64,000 nt of DNA, taken from Marinobacter manganoxydans MnI7-9. GTDB taxonomy: Bacteria; Pseudomonadota; Gammaproteobacteria; Pseudomonadales; Oleiphilaceae. The notes beneath the pieces are model-generated. The model saw only the letters and a program-made list of their open reading frames with translations, did not search any database and was not told the origin of the DNA. Of the stretch, positions 17,574 to 26,108 are shown in pieces (positions within the stretch are counted from its first letter, which is position 1; each line of letters starts with the position of its first letter). The stretch covers positions 1 through 64,000 of the forward strand of contig NZ_AGTR01000038.1 in assembly GCF_000235625.1 (NCBI RefSeq), given 5' to 3'. Position numbers and translations under genes: made by a program.

Positions 17574-17655
17574 ACTTATCAACCCCCCCCCCTCGATATC
17601 GCTGAAAAATACTCATCCAACTCACGATCTTTTGGCGGATTCCCGTCAGGTTTGC

Positions 17656-17763
17656 GAGGTTCGTGGGGCTGCCTCCCAAAAATGTCGGCGGCCATGGATG
17701 GCCGACGCCAAGCGCACATGGATGTGCTCGTAGCGGTTTTTGGGAGGCAGCCCCACGAACCTC
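17656..17763 (-). repeat. Inverted-repeat element, copy 2 (opposite orientation)
   Basis: The outer arms 17656-17682 and 17737-17763 form a 27-bp perfect inverted repeat ending in A5/T5. The interior (17683-17736) is the reverse complement of the copy 1 core: GGCCATGGATGGCC and GCACATGGATGTGC palindromes in the same relative order when read on the minus strand. The right arm begins TTTTTGGGAGG, so no simple intrinsic terminator layout results. The element sits before the decayed leftward gene. Confidence 0.85.
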
Positions 17764-17807
17764 TTTCCCCTGAAACTGCAGGCTAGGGCAGGAGTCAACT
17801 GGCTAGA

Positions 17808-18215
17808 TCAGCAGCCAGCCTCAATAACCCGAACCATCGGCTCCCCGCGGCTTTCAGGGATTGGCAGGATCCCATACCAGGACCTCGGGTCATGGACCGT
17901 GGTCGAGGTAAAGCCGCAGGACAGGAAGTGCTTGCGGGCCTGCTCGTCGGTCTGGAAGTGGAACGATACCTCGCTACGGGTAACGGCCCCGAGGACGCCA
18001 CCGAGCACTTTGAGGGTAGTGTTCAGCACCGGCTGGCGGGGTTGGTAGTAGCTTTCGGAGAGGTAAACCGAACCCGGGCGTTTGGCCATGGCGGCGGCCA
18101 GTCGGCCCGTGGCCATCAGGCGGAGGGCCTTGCGGGCGGCCATGTCGGGCAGATCGGCTTCGACCATGTGGAGCAGAGGGTGTTTCTGCCGTAACCGAAT
18201 GCCGCGGGGGGACAT
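17808..18215 (-). pseudogene. Probable remnant of a SAM-dependent methyltransferase gene
   Basis: The open frame gives about 135 residues. Its start (SPRGIRLRQKHPLLHMVEAD, then LPDMAARK) resembles the second SAM-binding strand of leucine-carboxyl-methyltransferase-like enzymes. Its second half (GSVYLSESYYQP; VSFHFQTDEQARKHFLSCGF) resembles their C-terminal part. The glycine-rich SAM motif I is missing from the front, and the centre that normally joins these parts is also absent, so it looks cut at the 5' end and internally deleted. It begins 11 bases after the uraA stop on the same strand. The family assignment is by eye only; it might instead be a short expressed protein. Confidence 0.45.
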
Positions 18216-18226
18216 GGCCGGAGCTG

Positions 18227-19483
18227 TCAGTCGGCTTTCTGCTCATAAACGGCTTTACCCCAGGCCTCGCGGCTGCCGGGGAGGATCAGGTTCAGGATGA
18301 TGGCGGTCACTGCGCACAGCGCAATGCCTTCCAGGTTGCCAAGAACCATGCCGCCAATGCCGAACACCAGGGTGACACCCACGATCACCAGGTTGCGAGA
18401 CTGTGACAGATCCACCTGGTGACGGATCAGTGTGTTAAGGCCGACCACGGCAATGGAGCCGAACAGCAGGCACAGGATGCCGCCCATGACGGGGACCGGG
18501 ATGGTCTGCAGTGCCGCGCCGAACTTGCCAACGAAGGCCAGTACGATGGCGACACAGGCAGCCCACCACATGACCTTGGGGTTGAAATTCTTGGTGAGCA
18601 TAACGGCGCCGGTGACTTCCGAGTAGGTGGTGTTGGGCGGTCCTCCAAGCATGGAGGCGGCGCTGGTGGCCAGGCCGTCACCCAGCAGGGTGCGGTGCAG
18701 GCCCGGCTTTTCCAGGTAGTTCTTTCGGGTCACGTTGCCGATGGCCAGCACGTCACCGATGTGTTCAATGGCCGGGGCAATGGCGACGGGGATCATGAAC
18801 AGCACGGCGCCCCAGCTGAATTCCGGCGCAACAAAGTTGGGAACGGCGAACCAGGCGGCGTCCCGGATTGGCGTGGTATCCACGATACCGGCAAACGCGG
18901 AGAGGATGTAGCCGGTGATAACGCCGAACATGATCGGAATCAGCCGGAAAATGCCTTTCGACCAGACCGACATGATGATGGTTACGGCCAGCGAGATCAT
19001 GGCGATCCAGATCGCCGTGTCGTAGGGAATCAGCTGGTTGGCGCCATCACCGGTGCGGCCGGAGGCCATGTGAACGGCAACCGGCGCCAGGCCGAGACCG
19101 ATAGTCATGATCACCGGGCCGATAACCACTGGCGGCAGCAGGCGGCGGACAAAGCCGGTGCCCCGCAGCCGCACCAGTCCACTGAGGAAAATATAGAGAA
19201 TACCCGCTGCCATCAGGCCGCCGAGTGTCTCTTCCATGCCGAACTTGCCTTTGGAGGCAATCACGGGGGCAATAAAGGCGAAGGACGACGCGAGGAAAAT
19301 CGGGATCTGACCGCCGGTCACCACGTGAAAGATCAGGGTGCCCAGGCCGGCGGTGAACAGGGCCACGTTGGGATCCAGCCCGGTAATCAGTGGCATCAGA
19401 ACCAGCGCGCCGAACGCCACCAGCAGCATCTGGGAGCCAGCAATGGCCTGTTTCCAGACCGGGTCGTTGGTATGGTCCTGCAT
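18227..19483 (-). CDS. uraA: Uracil permease UraA (nucleobase-cation symporter 2)
   Basis: 418 residues, about 12-14 membrane segments. Family features are a conserved TM3-like region (GGQIPIFLASSFAFIAPVIA), the acidic transport residue region (AIAPAIEHIGDVLAIGNVTR) and the GGPPNTTYSEVTGAVMLTKN motif. It imports uracil with protons. It begins two bases after upp, so both are one leftward operon for uracil uptake and salvage. Its end abuts the methyltransferase remnant. Confidence 0.95.
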   Translation of the reverse strand: MQDHTNDPVWKQAIAGSQMLLVAFGALVLMPLITGLDPNVALFTAGLGTLIFHVVTGGQIPIFLASSFAFIAPVIASKGKFGMEETLGGLMAAGILYIFLSGLVRLRGTGFVRRLLPPVVIGPVIMTIGLGLAPVAVHMASGRTGDGANQLIPYDTAIWIAMISLAVTIIMSVWSKGIFRLIPIMFGVITGYILSAFAGIVDTTPIRDAAWFAVPNFVAPEFSWGAVLFMIPVAIAPAIEHIGDVLAIGNVTRKNYLEKPGLHRTLLGDGLATSAASMLGGPPNTTYSEVTGAVMLTKNFNPKVMWWAACVAIVLAFVGKFGAALQTIPVPVMGGILCLLFGSIAVVGLNTLIRHQVDLSQSRNLVIVGVTLVFGIGGMVLGNLEGIALCAVTAIILNLILPGSREAWGKAVYEQKAD

Positions 19484-19485
19484 TC

Positions 19486-20124
19486 TTAAACGTCCTTTTG
19501 CTTGGTGCCGAAGATTTTGTCGCCGGCATCGCCGAGACCCGGAAGGATGTAGCCTTTGTCGTTGAGGCGCTCATCAACGGAGGCGGTGTAGATAGACACG
19601 TCCGGATGTTTTTCCAGAACCTTTTCAACACCTTCGGGCGCGGCAACCAGCACCAGGGCCCGGATCTCGGTGCTGCCGGCCTTCTTGAGCAGGTCAATGG
19701 TGGAGATCATTGAGCCGCCGGTGGCGAGCATCGGATCGACAATCATGGCCATACGCTGGTCCAGTTCGCCCACCAGCTTTTCAAGGTAGGTGCTGGCCTC
19801 GAGGGTTTCCTCGTTGCGGATCTGGCCGACAACACTGACCCGGGCCACCGGAATCAGGCTGAGGACACCGTCAAGCATGCCAAGGCCGGCCCGCAGGATC
19901 GGCACGATGGTGACCTTCTTGCCGTGAATCTGTTCCACGTTAACCGGCCCTGCCCAGCCTTCGATGGTCTTTTCCTGCAGATTGAAGTCTTTGGTGGCCT
20001 CGTAGGTCAGGAGTGCACCGACTTCCTGTGCCAGCTCCCGGAAATTCTTGGTGCTGATATCCGCACGGCGCATGATGCCGAGCTTGTGGCGGATCAGGGG
20101 GTGTTTTACCTCGTGGATTGGCAT
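19486..20124 (-). CDS. upp: Uracil phosphoribosyltransferase
   Basis: 212 residues, a near-standard length. The PRPP-binding loop is clear ([20 protein letters not shown]), as are [20 protein letters not shown] and the C-terminal uracil-binding region ([15 protein letters not shown]). It makes UMP from uracil and PRPP. First gene of the leftward upp-uraA operon, which separates flhB from flhA. Confidence 0.97.
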   Translation of the reverse strand: MPIHEVKHPLIRHKLGIMRRADISTKNFRELAQEVGALLTYEATKDFNLQEKTIEGWAGPVNVEQIHGKKVTIVPILRAGLGMLDGVLSLIPVARVSVVGQIRNEETLEASTYLEKLVGELDQRMAMIVDPMLATGGSMISTIDLLKKAGSTEIRALVLVAAPEGVEKVLEKHPDVSIYTASVDERLNDKGYILPGLGDAGDKIFGTKQKDV

Positions 20125-20240
20125 GGGGTCACCTGTGTGTCTGGTTGGAGTTTTGCGTCGCGATCAAATGGCGCAAGGATACCGCATCTGGCAAGGGGAG
20201 TCAGGCCGAAAATGGCCGGTTCCGTGCAATCCACTAAGGG

Positions 20241-20258
20241 CTGGTACGGATCTTGCGA
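20241..20258 (+). promoter_or_regulatory. Sigma-54 promoter of flhA
   Basis: CTGGTACGGATCTTGCGA fits the consensus TGGYACG-N4-TTGC closely, with GG and GC 12 bases apart. It lies about 84 bases before the flhA ATG and points away from upp, giving flhA-flhF-fleN-fliA their own flagellar promoter. Confidence 0.85.
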
Positions 20259-20341
20259 TAACCCTTCCAAACGACGCCCCGGTGTCAGATTTTCGACCTT
20301 CTAAACGCCTGCAGGCACGGCCAATCGGAGAAGTATCCGGC

Positions 20342-22522
20342 ATGGACAGAGCTTTAGTCCTCAATAACGTCAAAACCCTGACACGGGGCAATCTTGGCAT
20401 TCCCATCATGCTGATGGGCTTGCTGGGCATGATGATCCTGCCCATGCCCGCGTTCCTGCTGGACGTGTTCTTTACCTTCAACATCACTTTGTCGATCGTC
20501 ATTCTGCTGGTGTGTGTGTACGCACTGCGGCCCATGGAGTTTGCCTCTTTTCCGACGGTTCTTCTGGTGGCCACGCTGTTGCGTCTTGCCCTGAACGTCG
20601 CGTCCACCCGGATTGTTCTGCTCAATGGCCACGAGGGCGGTGACGCCGCCGGTAAGGTGATTGAATCCTTCGGTGCGGTACTGATCGGTGGTAACTATGC
20701 CGTGGGTCTGGTGGTGTTTGCGATCCTGATGATCATCAACTTCCTGGTGGTGACCAAGGGCGCCGGCCGGGTGTCCGAGGTGAGTGCCCGTTTTACCCTG
20801 GATGCCATGCCCGGCAAACAGATGGCCATTGATGCGGACCTGAACGCCGGCCTGATCAATCAGGACGAAGCCAAGCATCGTCGTGCCGAGATTGCCCAGG
20901 AAGCAGATTTTTACGGTTCCATGGACGGTGCGTCCAAGTTTGTGAAAGGCGATGCTGTCGCTGGCCTGCTGATCCTTGCCATCAACATCGTCGGCGGGAT
21001 CGCCATCGGTATGCTTCAGCACGATCTGGATTTCGGGCTGGCCATGGAGCGCTATGCGCTGCTGACCATTGGTGACGGCCTGGTGGCGCAGATTCCCTCG
21101 CTGCTGTTGTCTACATCGGCGGCGATCATGGTGACACGGGTTACTTCGAGCCAGGATATGGGCGGCCAGATCCTCCAGCAGATGTTCAGTGCGCCCAAGG
21201 CCCTGTCTATTGCTGCTGCGATCCTGATTATCCTGGGTCTGATTCCTGGTATGCCCCACGTGGCCTTCCTGGGTCTGGGGGTCCTGGCGGCCGGCGCTGC
21301 CTGGTATATCTGGAAGCACCAGAGACAGACCGTGGAGGAAGAGGGCGCATTCCCGGCCAGGGGCGCTGGCGGCGCAGCACCGCGGCCTGCAGGTCGGGAT
21401 CTGCCGCCGGGCGGTGACGCTGGTGGCGATCAGGGTCGTCAGCTGCCGGCACCCGGAGAGACCAAGGAGCTGGGCTGGGACGACGTGTCCACCGTCGATA
21501 TCGTCGGTCTGGAAGTGGGTTACCGGCTGATTCCGCTGGTCGACAAGTCCCAGGGTGGCCAGTTGCTCAGCCGCATCAAGGGGGTTCGTAAAAAGCTGTC
21601 CCAGGATCTGGGCTTCCTGATGCCTTCGGTCCATATTCGCGACAATCTGGATCTGATGCCCAACGTCTACCGCATCACCCTGATGGGGGTGACCATTGCC
21701 GAGGCGGAAATCCATCCGGACCGCGAACTGGCCATCGACCCGGGTCAGGTATTCGGAAAGATAGAGGGCATTGAAGGCAAGGATCCGGCGTTCGGTCTGG
21801 ATGCCAGCTGGATTGAGCCGGACAAGAAAGACCAGGCCCAGACGCTCGGCTATACCGTGGTTGATGCCAGTACGGTGGTCGCCACCCATCTGAACCAGGT
21901 GCTGCAGAAACACGCCCACGAACTGCTGGGCCATGAGGAAGTCCAGAAGTGGCTGGATCAGCTGGAGAAGATTTCTCCGAAGCTGGCCGAGGAACTGGTG
22001 CCCACCACCGTTTCCATCAGTCTGCTGCTGAAAGTACTGCAGAACCTCCTGAAGGAGGAGGTGCCGATCCGGGATATGCGGTCCATTGCCGAGGCCATCG
22101 TGAACGTGCATCCGAAGAGCCAGGATCCGAAGCTGCTGACCACCGTAGCCCGGCAGTCCCTGCGCCGGATGATTGTTCAGAGCATCTGCGGCAACGAATC
22201 GGAGATACCGGTCATCACCCTGGACCCGGATCTGGAACAGTTATTGCTAAAGTCAGTTCAGCAGAGTCAACAATCCGGCGGTCAGGAAGATATTGGCCTG
22301 GTTCTGGAGCCGAATATGGTTGAAAAGCTCCAGCGCTCCCTGCAGGAGAGTGTTCAGCGCCAGGAGATGCTCGGCAAGCCGGCCATTCTGCTGGTTTCCG
22401 GGCCCCTGAGGCCGGTACTGGCGAAGTTTGCCAGTTATGGGGTAGAGCGCCTGCATGTGCTCTCGTACCAGGAAATTCCGGATAACAAACAGATTACGAT
22501 CGTGGCGTCCGTTGGCCAGTAA
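20342..22522 (+). CDS. flhA: Flagellar export gate protein FlhA
   Basis: 726 residues from ATG 20342, chosen because the FlhA N-terminus (NLGIPIMLMGLLGMMILPMP) starts there and GGAG lies 11 bases upstream; the frame is open further 5' but without FlhA-like sequence. There are eight membrane segments in the first 330 residues, with the conserved cytoplasmic loop (FVVTKGAGRVSEVSARFTLD), then a linker (340-390) and a large cytoplasmic domain that docks chaperone-substrate complexes. Its nonamer forms the export cage under FlhB. Confidence 0.97.
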   Translation: MDRALVLNNVKTLTRGNLGIPIMLMGLLGMMILPMPAFLLDVFFTFNITLSIVILLVCVYALRPMEFASFPTVLLVATLLRLALNVASTRIVLLNGHEGGDAAGKVIESFGAVLIGGNYAVGLVVFAILMIINFLVVTKGAGRVSEVSARFTLDAMPGKQMAIDADLNAGLINQDEAKHRRAEIAQEADFYGSMDGASKFVKGDAVAGLLILAINIVGGIAIGMLQHDLDFGLAMERYALLTIGDGLVAQIPSLLLSTSAAIMVTRVTSSQDMGGQILQQMFSAPKALSIAAAILIILGLIPGMPHVAFLGLGVLAAGAAWYIWKHQRQTVEEEGAFPARGAGGAAPRPAGRDLPPGGDAGGDQGRQLPAPGETKELGWDDVSTVDIVGLEVGYRLIPLVDKSQGGQLLSRIKGVRKKLSQDLGFLMPSVHIRDNLDLMPNVYRITLMGVTIAEAEIHPDRELAIDPGQVFGKIEGIEGKDPAFGLDASWIEPDKKDQAQTLGYTVVDASTVVATHLNQVLQKHAHELLGHEEVQKWLDQLEKISPKLAEELVPTTVSISLLLKVLQNLLKEEVPIRDMRSIAEAIVNVHPKSQDPKLLTTVARQSLRRMIVQSICGNESEIPVITLDPDLEQLLLKSVQQSQQSGGQEDIGLVLEPNMVEKLQRSLQESVQRQEMLGKPAILLVSGPLRPVLAKFASYGVERLHVLSYQEIPDNKQITIVASVGQ

Positions 22523-22582
22523 CGGCGCGGATGACAGAGCGGACAGCGCCGGCACGGCGTTGCCGGTGGAGGAAGAGGCATC

Positions 22583-23878
22583 ATGAAAGTAAAACGGTTT
22601 TTTGCTCAGACCATGGCAGAGGCGCTCAAGCAGGTCAGTGAACAGATGGGGCCGGACGCCGTGATCCTTTCCAATCGTCGGGTCGACGGCGGTGTCGAAA
22701 TTGTGACTGCGCTGGACTATGACGAGAATATGGCGCGCCAGCGACTGGGCAACCAGGCAGAAGAAGCCACCAACGGGTCCCGCTTGGCCGAGATGCAGGC
22801 CGACCAGCACAGGCGTCTTGAGGACGAGCTGAGCCGGTCCCGGGACCGCATCCGTGAAGTACGGGAAAAGCGGGCATCGCAGGGCGCGAGCTACGCCGGT
22901 TCGTTCGCTGCCATTCAGGAAGAGGTGAGCGGTGGTTTTGGTGATATTGAACCTCTGCCACAGGCGCCGAGGGAAGCCTATTCCGATGAGCTGGCGCAGA
23001 TGCGGGCCGAGATCAGCTCGCTCAGAGACATGATGCAGGGCCGTCGGCCGCAACCGGAGCCGGAGGTTTCTGCGACCACCGCCGTGCAGCAGAGGCTTGC
23101 CGAGCGCTTGCAGGAGTTCGGCCTCGGCAGTGATCTGGCGGGGTCAATTTCCCGTCGTCACAAGGCGGGGCGTCTGGAAGACGGTTGGAAGCAGTCCCTG
23201 AAAATACTGTGTACCGGGGTCCGGACCTCCCGCATGGAGTGGCTGGATGAGGGCGGCGCCTACGCGTTGGTGGGGCCGACAGGGTCCGGGAAAACCACCA
23301 CCATCGGAAAACTCGCCGCTCGCTACGTGCTCAAACACGGTTCCGACTCGGTGGCACTGGTGACCACCGACCGTTACCGTGTGGCAGCTCATGAGCAGCT
23401 GTTTGTTTTCGGGCGCATCCTGAATGTGCCCGTTCGTGTGGTAGACGAGAGCCACAGTCTCGACGATATTCTGGACGAGCTGTCAGACCGTCACCTGGTA
23501 CTGATCGATACCGCCGGGCTGACCAGCGCGGACAAAGGCTATCAGGAACAGCTGGCCGAACTGGCGCGCAGCCATCACAATATCAAAACGCATCTGGTAG
23601 TCTCGGCAACGAGTCAGCCGCGCATCATGAAATCCGTCTGGCATTGCTATAAGATGGCAAATCTTGCGGGCTGTGTGATGACCAAGATTGATGAAGCCCT
23701 CACGCTGGGTGAATCTCTCGGCTTTGTGATGGAAACCGGTCTGCCGGTAGCCTATTACACAGACGGCCAGAAGATTCCTGAAGACCTGCACCACGCAGAA
23801 GCAGTTCCGCTGGTGCGGTTGGCCGTGGACCGGCTTAAAACACTCCAGCAACAGCAGGCGGTCGCAGAGGGGGCCTGA
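22583..23878 (+). CDS. flhF: Flagellar placement GTPase FlhF
   Basis: 431 residues. The N-terminal B domain (KVKRFFAQTMAEALKQVSEQ) is followed by a helical charged middle and an SRP-type NG domain: P-loop GPTGSGKTTT (231-240), then TTDRYRVAAHEQLFVFG and VLIDTAGLTSADKGYQEQ. FlhF is the signal-recognition-like GTPase that places the flagellum at the pole. It sits between flhA and fleN as in other polarly flagellated gammaproteobacteria. Confidence 0.97.
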   Translation: MKVKRFFAQTMAEALKQVSEQMGPDAVILSNRRVDGGVEIVTALDYDENMARQRLGNQAEEATNGSRLAEMQADQHRRLEDELSRSRDRIREVREKRASQGASYAGSFAAIQEEVSGGFGDIEPLPQAPREAYSDELAQMRAEISSLRDMMQGRRPQPEPEVSATTAVQQRLAERLQEFGLGSDLAGSISRRHKAGRLEDGWKQSLKILCTGVRTSRMEWLDEGGAYALVGPTGSGKTTTIGKLAARYVLKHGSDSVALVTTDRYRVAAHEQLFVFGRILNVPVRVVDESHSLDDILDELSDRHLVLIDTAGLTSADKGYQEQLAELARSHHNIKTHLVVSATSQPRIMKSVWHCYKMANLAGCVMTKIDEALTLGESLGFVMETGLPVAYYTDGQKIPEDLHHAEAVPLVRLAVDRLKTLQQQQAVAEGA

Positions 23879-23963
23879 ACTCATGAACCCCGGACCGGAC
23901 AAACAAACAGTGAGCGTCCGAACAACAGCCCCCGGCTAGACGTGGCGAGAGACAAAAAACAGT

Positions 23964-24776
23964 ATGAGCAAAGCACAACCGGTACAGGTGATTGCAGTTT
24001 CCGGCGGTAAAGGTGGAGTCGGCAAAAGTAACGTGTCGGTGAACCTCGGAATCGCCCTGGCGCAGAAAGGCCGGAGAGTGGTGCTGCTCGACGCCGACCT
24101 GGGGCTGGCCAATATCGACGTATTGCTTGGCATTACCGCCAACCGTAACCTCCAGGATGTTCTGGCGGGCGACTGTGATCTCAAGGACGTTCTGGTGAAT
24201 GGTCCCGGCGGCATCAAGATTGTTCCTGCCTCTTCCGGTACCCAGAGAATGACCCAGCTCAGCCCCATGGAGCATGCCGGGCTGATTAACGCGTTCAGCG
24301 AGCTGGGGGATCAGATTGATGTCCTGATCGTGGATACCGCTGCCGGTATTTCCGAGTCAGTGGTCAGTTTTCTGAGAGCGTCGCAGGAGCTGCTGCTGGT
24401 TGTCTGCGACGAGCCGACCTCGATCACCGATGCCTATGCCCTGATCAAGCTGATGAACCGTGATTATGGAACCAACCGCTTCCGTATTCTTGCCAATCAG
24501 GTCCGGAATGAGCAGGAAGGCCGGCATCTGTTTGAAAAACTGACCCGGGTCACCGAGCGCTTCCTCGATGTGGCACTACAATACGTAGGAATAGTCCCCT
24601 ACGATGAGGCCGTGAAGAAAGCAGTTCAGCGGCAGCGTGCGGTGCTGGACGCCTATCCCAGGGCGAAAGCTTCACTGGCCATCAAGGCGCTGGCGGACAA
24701 GGTAGATAGCTGGCCGTTGCCGTCCTCTCCCCGCGGGCATCTGGAATTTTTTGTGGAGCGGCTCGTCGAAGTCTGA
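23964..24776 (+). CDS. fleN: Flagellar number regulator FleN/FlhG (MinD-like ATPase)
   Basis: 270 residues. Deviant Walker A GGKGGVGKS (14-22), the switch II region (DVLIVDTAAGISESVVSFLR) and a C-terminal membrane-targeting type helix. FleN binds and restrains the master regulator FleQ and stimulates FlhF GTPase, limiting the cell to one flagellum. The gap to flhF is 85 bases. Confidence 0.96.
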   Translation: MSKAQPVQVIAVSGGKGGVGKSNVSVNLGIALAQKGRRVVLLDADLGLANIDVLLGITANRNLQDVLAGDCDLKDVLVNGPGGIKIVPASSGTQRMTQLSPMEHAGLINAFSELGDQIDVLIVDTAAGISESVVSFLRASQELLLVVCDEPTSITDAYALIKLMNRDYGTNRFRILANQVRNEQEGRHLFEKLTRVTERFLDVALQYVGIVPYDEAVKKAVQRQRAVLDAYPRAKASLAIKALADKVDSWPLPSSPRGHLEFFVERLVEV

Positions 24777-24807
24777 ATCGGATCCAGTCAAACAAAAAAC
24801 CGGATAC

Positions 24808-25551
24808 ATGACATTGGCGAAAAACCTCGGAATCTATAACCAGTCAAGTGCGCAGAAGCCGGCTCAGCTTATTGAGCAGCACGCGCCGCTGGTCAAGAAA
24901 ATTGCCCTTCACCTGATGGCTCGCCTGCCGGCGTCCGTCCAGCTTGAAGACCTGATGCAGGCCGGCATGATCGGTCTGCTCGAGGCCGCACAGCGTTACA
25001 GTTCTACCAAAGGTGCTACCTTCGAGACTTACGCCGGTATCCGTATTCGCGGCGCCATGGTGGACGAAATCCGCAAGGGTGACTGGGTGCCACGTTCTGT
25101 TCATCGCAACGCCCGTCGCATTTCCCAGGCCATCAAGGCCGTTGAAGATAGACTTGGCCGCGAAGCCCACGACCAGGAAGTGGCCGAAGAGCTGGGTATG
25201 GGGCTGCCCGAATACCACTCCTACCTTTCCGGTTCCAACAGCGGTCGACTTTTTAGCCTCGACGAGCTCAATGAATCCGGAGAGCTGCCGATAGAACAGA
25301 CAGAGACGCAGGATAATCCCCTTGAGGGGTTGTCCTCCGATGCCTTCCGGCGGAGCCTCGCTGAGGCGATTGAAGACCTGCCGGAGCGGGAAAAGCTGGT
25401 GTTGAGCCTTTACTACCAGGAAGAACTGAACCTCAAGGAGATTGGCGCGGTGCTCGGCGTCAGTGAGAGCAGGGTAAGCCAGATTCACAGCCAGGCAGCC
25501 CTGCGCCTTCGGGGACGGCTCTCGGATTGGCGTCAGGAATCGGACAACTGA
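24808..25551 (+). CDS. fliA: Flagellar sigma factor FliA (sigma-28)
   Basis: 247 residues from ATG 24808; an earlier in-frame GTG at 24751 overlaps fleN and would add residues foreign to the family. Region 2 (LEDLMQAGMIGLLEAAQRYS), region 3 (VPRSVHRNARRISQAIKAVE) and region 4 (LPEREKLVLSLYYQEELNLK, then a helix-turn-helix) are intact. FliA drives flagellin, chemotaxis and stator genes; a matching promoter is seen upstream of parC at 31947. Confidence 0.97.
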   Translation: MTLAKNLGIYNQSSAQKPAQLIEQHAPLVKKIALHLMARLPASVQLEDLMQAGMIGLLEAAQRYSSTKGATFETYAGIRIRGAMVDEIRKGDWVPRSVHRNARRISQAIKAVEDRLGREAHDQEVAEELGMGLPEYHSYLSGSNSGRLFSLDELNESGELPIEQTETQDNPLEGLSSDAFRRSLAEAIEDLPEREKLVLSLYYQEELNLKEIGAVLGVSESRVSQIHSQAALRLRGRLSDWRQESDN

Positions 25552-25713
25552 CCGCGTTCAGTCTGTGTCGCCAACGAGGTAGTCTGTAGTTTTTGGTAAC
25601 CGATGCTTTACAACCGAAGCAAAGGTCCGACAATAAGCGGTTAAAACAGCGGCCTGCTAGACTTTGAACGCAAAGGTCAAACGAATTCCGGGTGTTACTA
25701 ACTGGAGGTCCCA

Positions 25714-26097
25714 TTGGACAAAAACATGAAAATCCTCATTGTGGACGACTTCTCCACAATGCGACGGATCATCAAGAACCTGCTGCGTGATCTTGGCTTC
25801 ACCAACACCGATGAAGCTGACGACGGCAACACGGCACTGCCAATGCTCAAAAGCGGCAAATACGATTTTCTGGTGACCGACTGGAACATGCCTGGCATGT
25901 CAGGCTTCGACCTGCTCAAGGCCGTTCGGGCGGACGAGAATCTGAAAACCCTGCCGGTATTGATGGTAACTGCTGAGGCCAAGCGCGACCAGATCGTTGC
26001 CGCTGCCCAGGCAGGCGTAAACGGGTATGTGGTCAAGCCGTTCACCGCTGCCGTGCTCAAGGAAAAGATTGAGAAAATCTTTGAAAGAATCCAGTAA
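25714..26097 (+). CDS. cheY: Chemotaxis response regulator CheY
   Basis: 127 residues from TTG 25714. GGAGG (25704-25708) sits five bases before this TTG, while the internal ATG at 25726 would be 17 bases away, so TTG is the better start. Receiver domain with D11, D12, phospho-acceptor D56 ([10 protein letters not shown]) and K in GYVVKPF. Phosphorylated by CheA, it binds FliM and FliN to change rotation. First gene of the cheYZAB-motCD run. Confidence 0.95.
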   Translation: MDKNMKILIVDDFSTMRRIIKNLLRDLGFTNTDEADDGNTALPMLKSGKYDFLVTDWNMPGMSGFDLLKAVRADENLKTLPVLMVTAEAKRDQIVAAAQAGVNGYVVKPFTAAVLKEKIEKIFERIQ

Positions 26098-26108
26098 CCA
26101 GAGGTCGG

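Larger units (their letters stand above)
17424..17807. other. Gene-free interval with two inverted-repeat elements
   Basis: I find no credible gene between the flhB stop and the leftward remnant at 17808. The interval is occupied by two palindromic elements (17472-17573 and 17656-17763), a run of ten C residues at 17583-17592 and short linkers. Open frames here run through the palindromes and have no ribosome site or recognisable protein, so I do not call them. Confidence 0.8.

Noticed and set aside
17458-17733. 91-codon plus-strand frame through the repeat elements
   Set aside because: It simply translates the palindromes and the C10 tract; no ribosome site and no protein-like pattern.
18419-19489. 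356-codon plus-strand frame
   Set aside because: Antisense of uraA; composition rich in Gly, His and Gln, no family resemblance.
20354-22111. 585-codon open frame on the minus strand
   Set aside because: It lies entirely inside flhA; its His/Gln-rich translation is typical of the antisense shadow of a GC-rich gene and has no recognisable domain or ribosome site.
25605-25640. Possible sigma-28 promoter before cheY (TTTA-N15-TCCGACAA)
   Set aside because: Both halves depart from TAAA and GCCGATAA at several positions; too weak beside the clear site at 31947.
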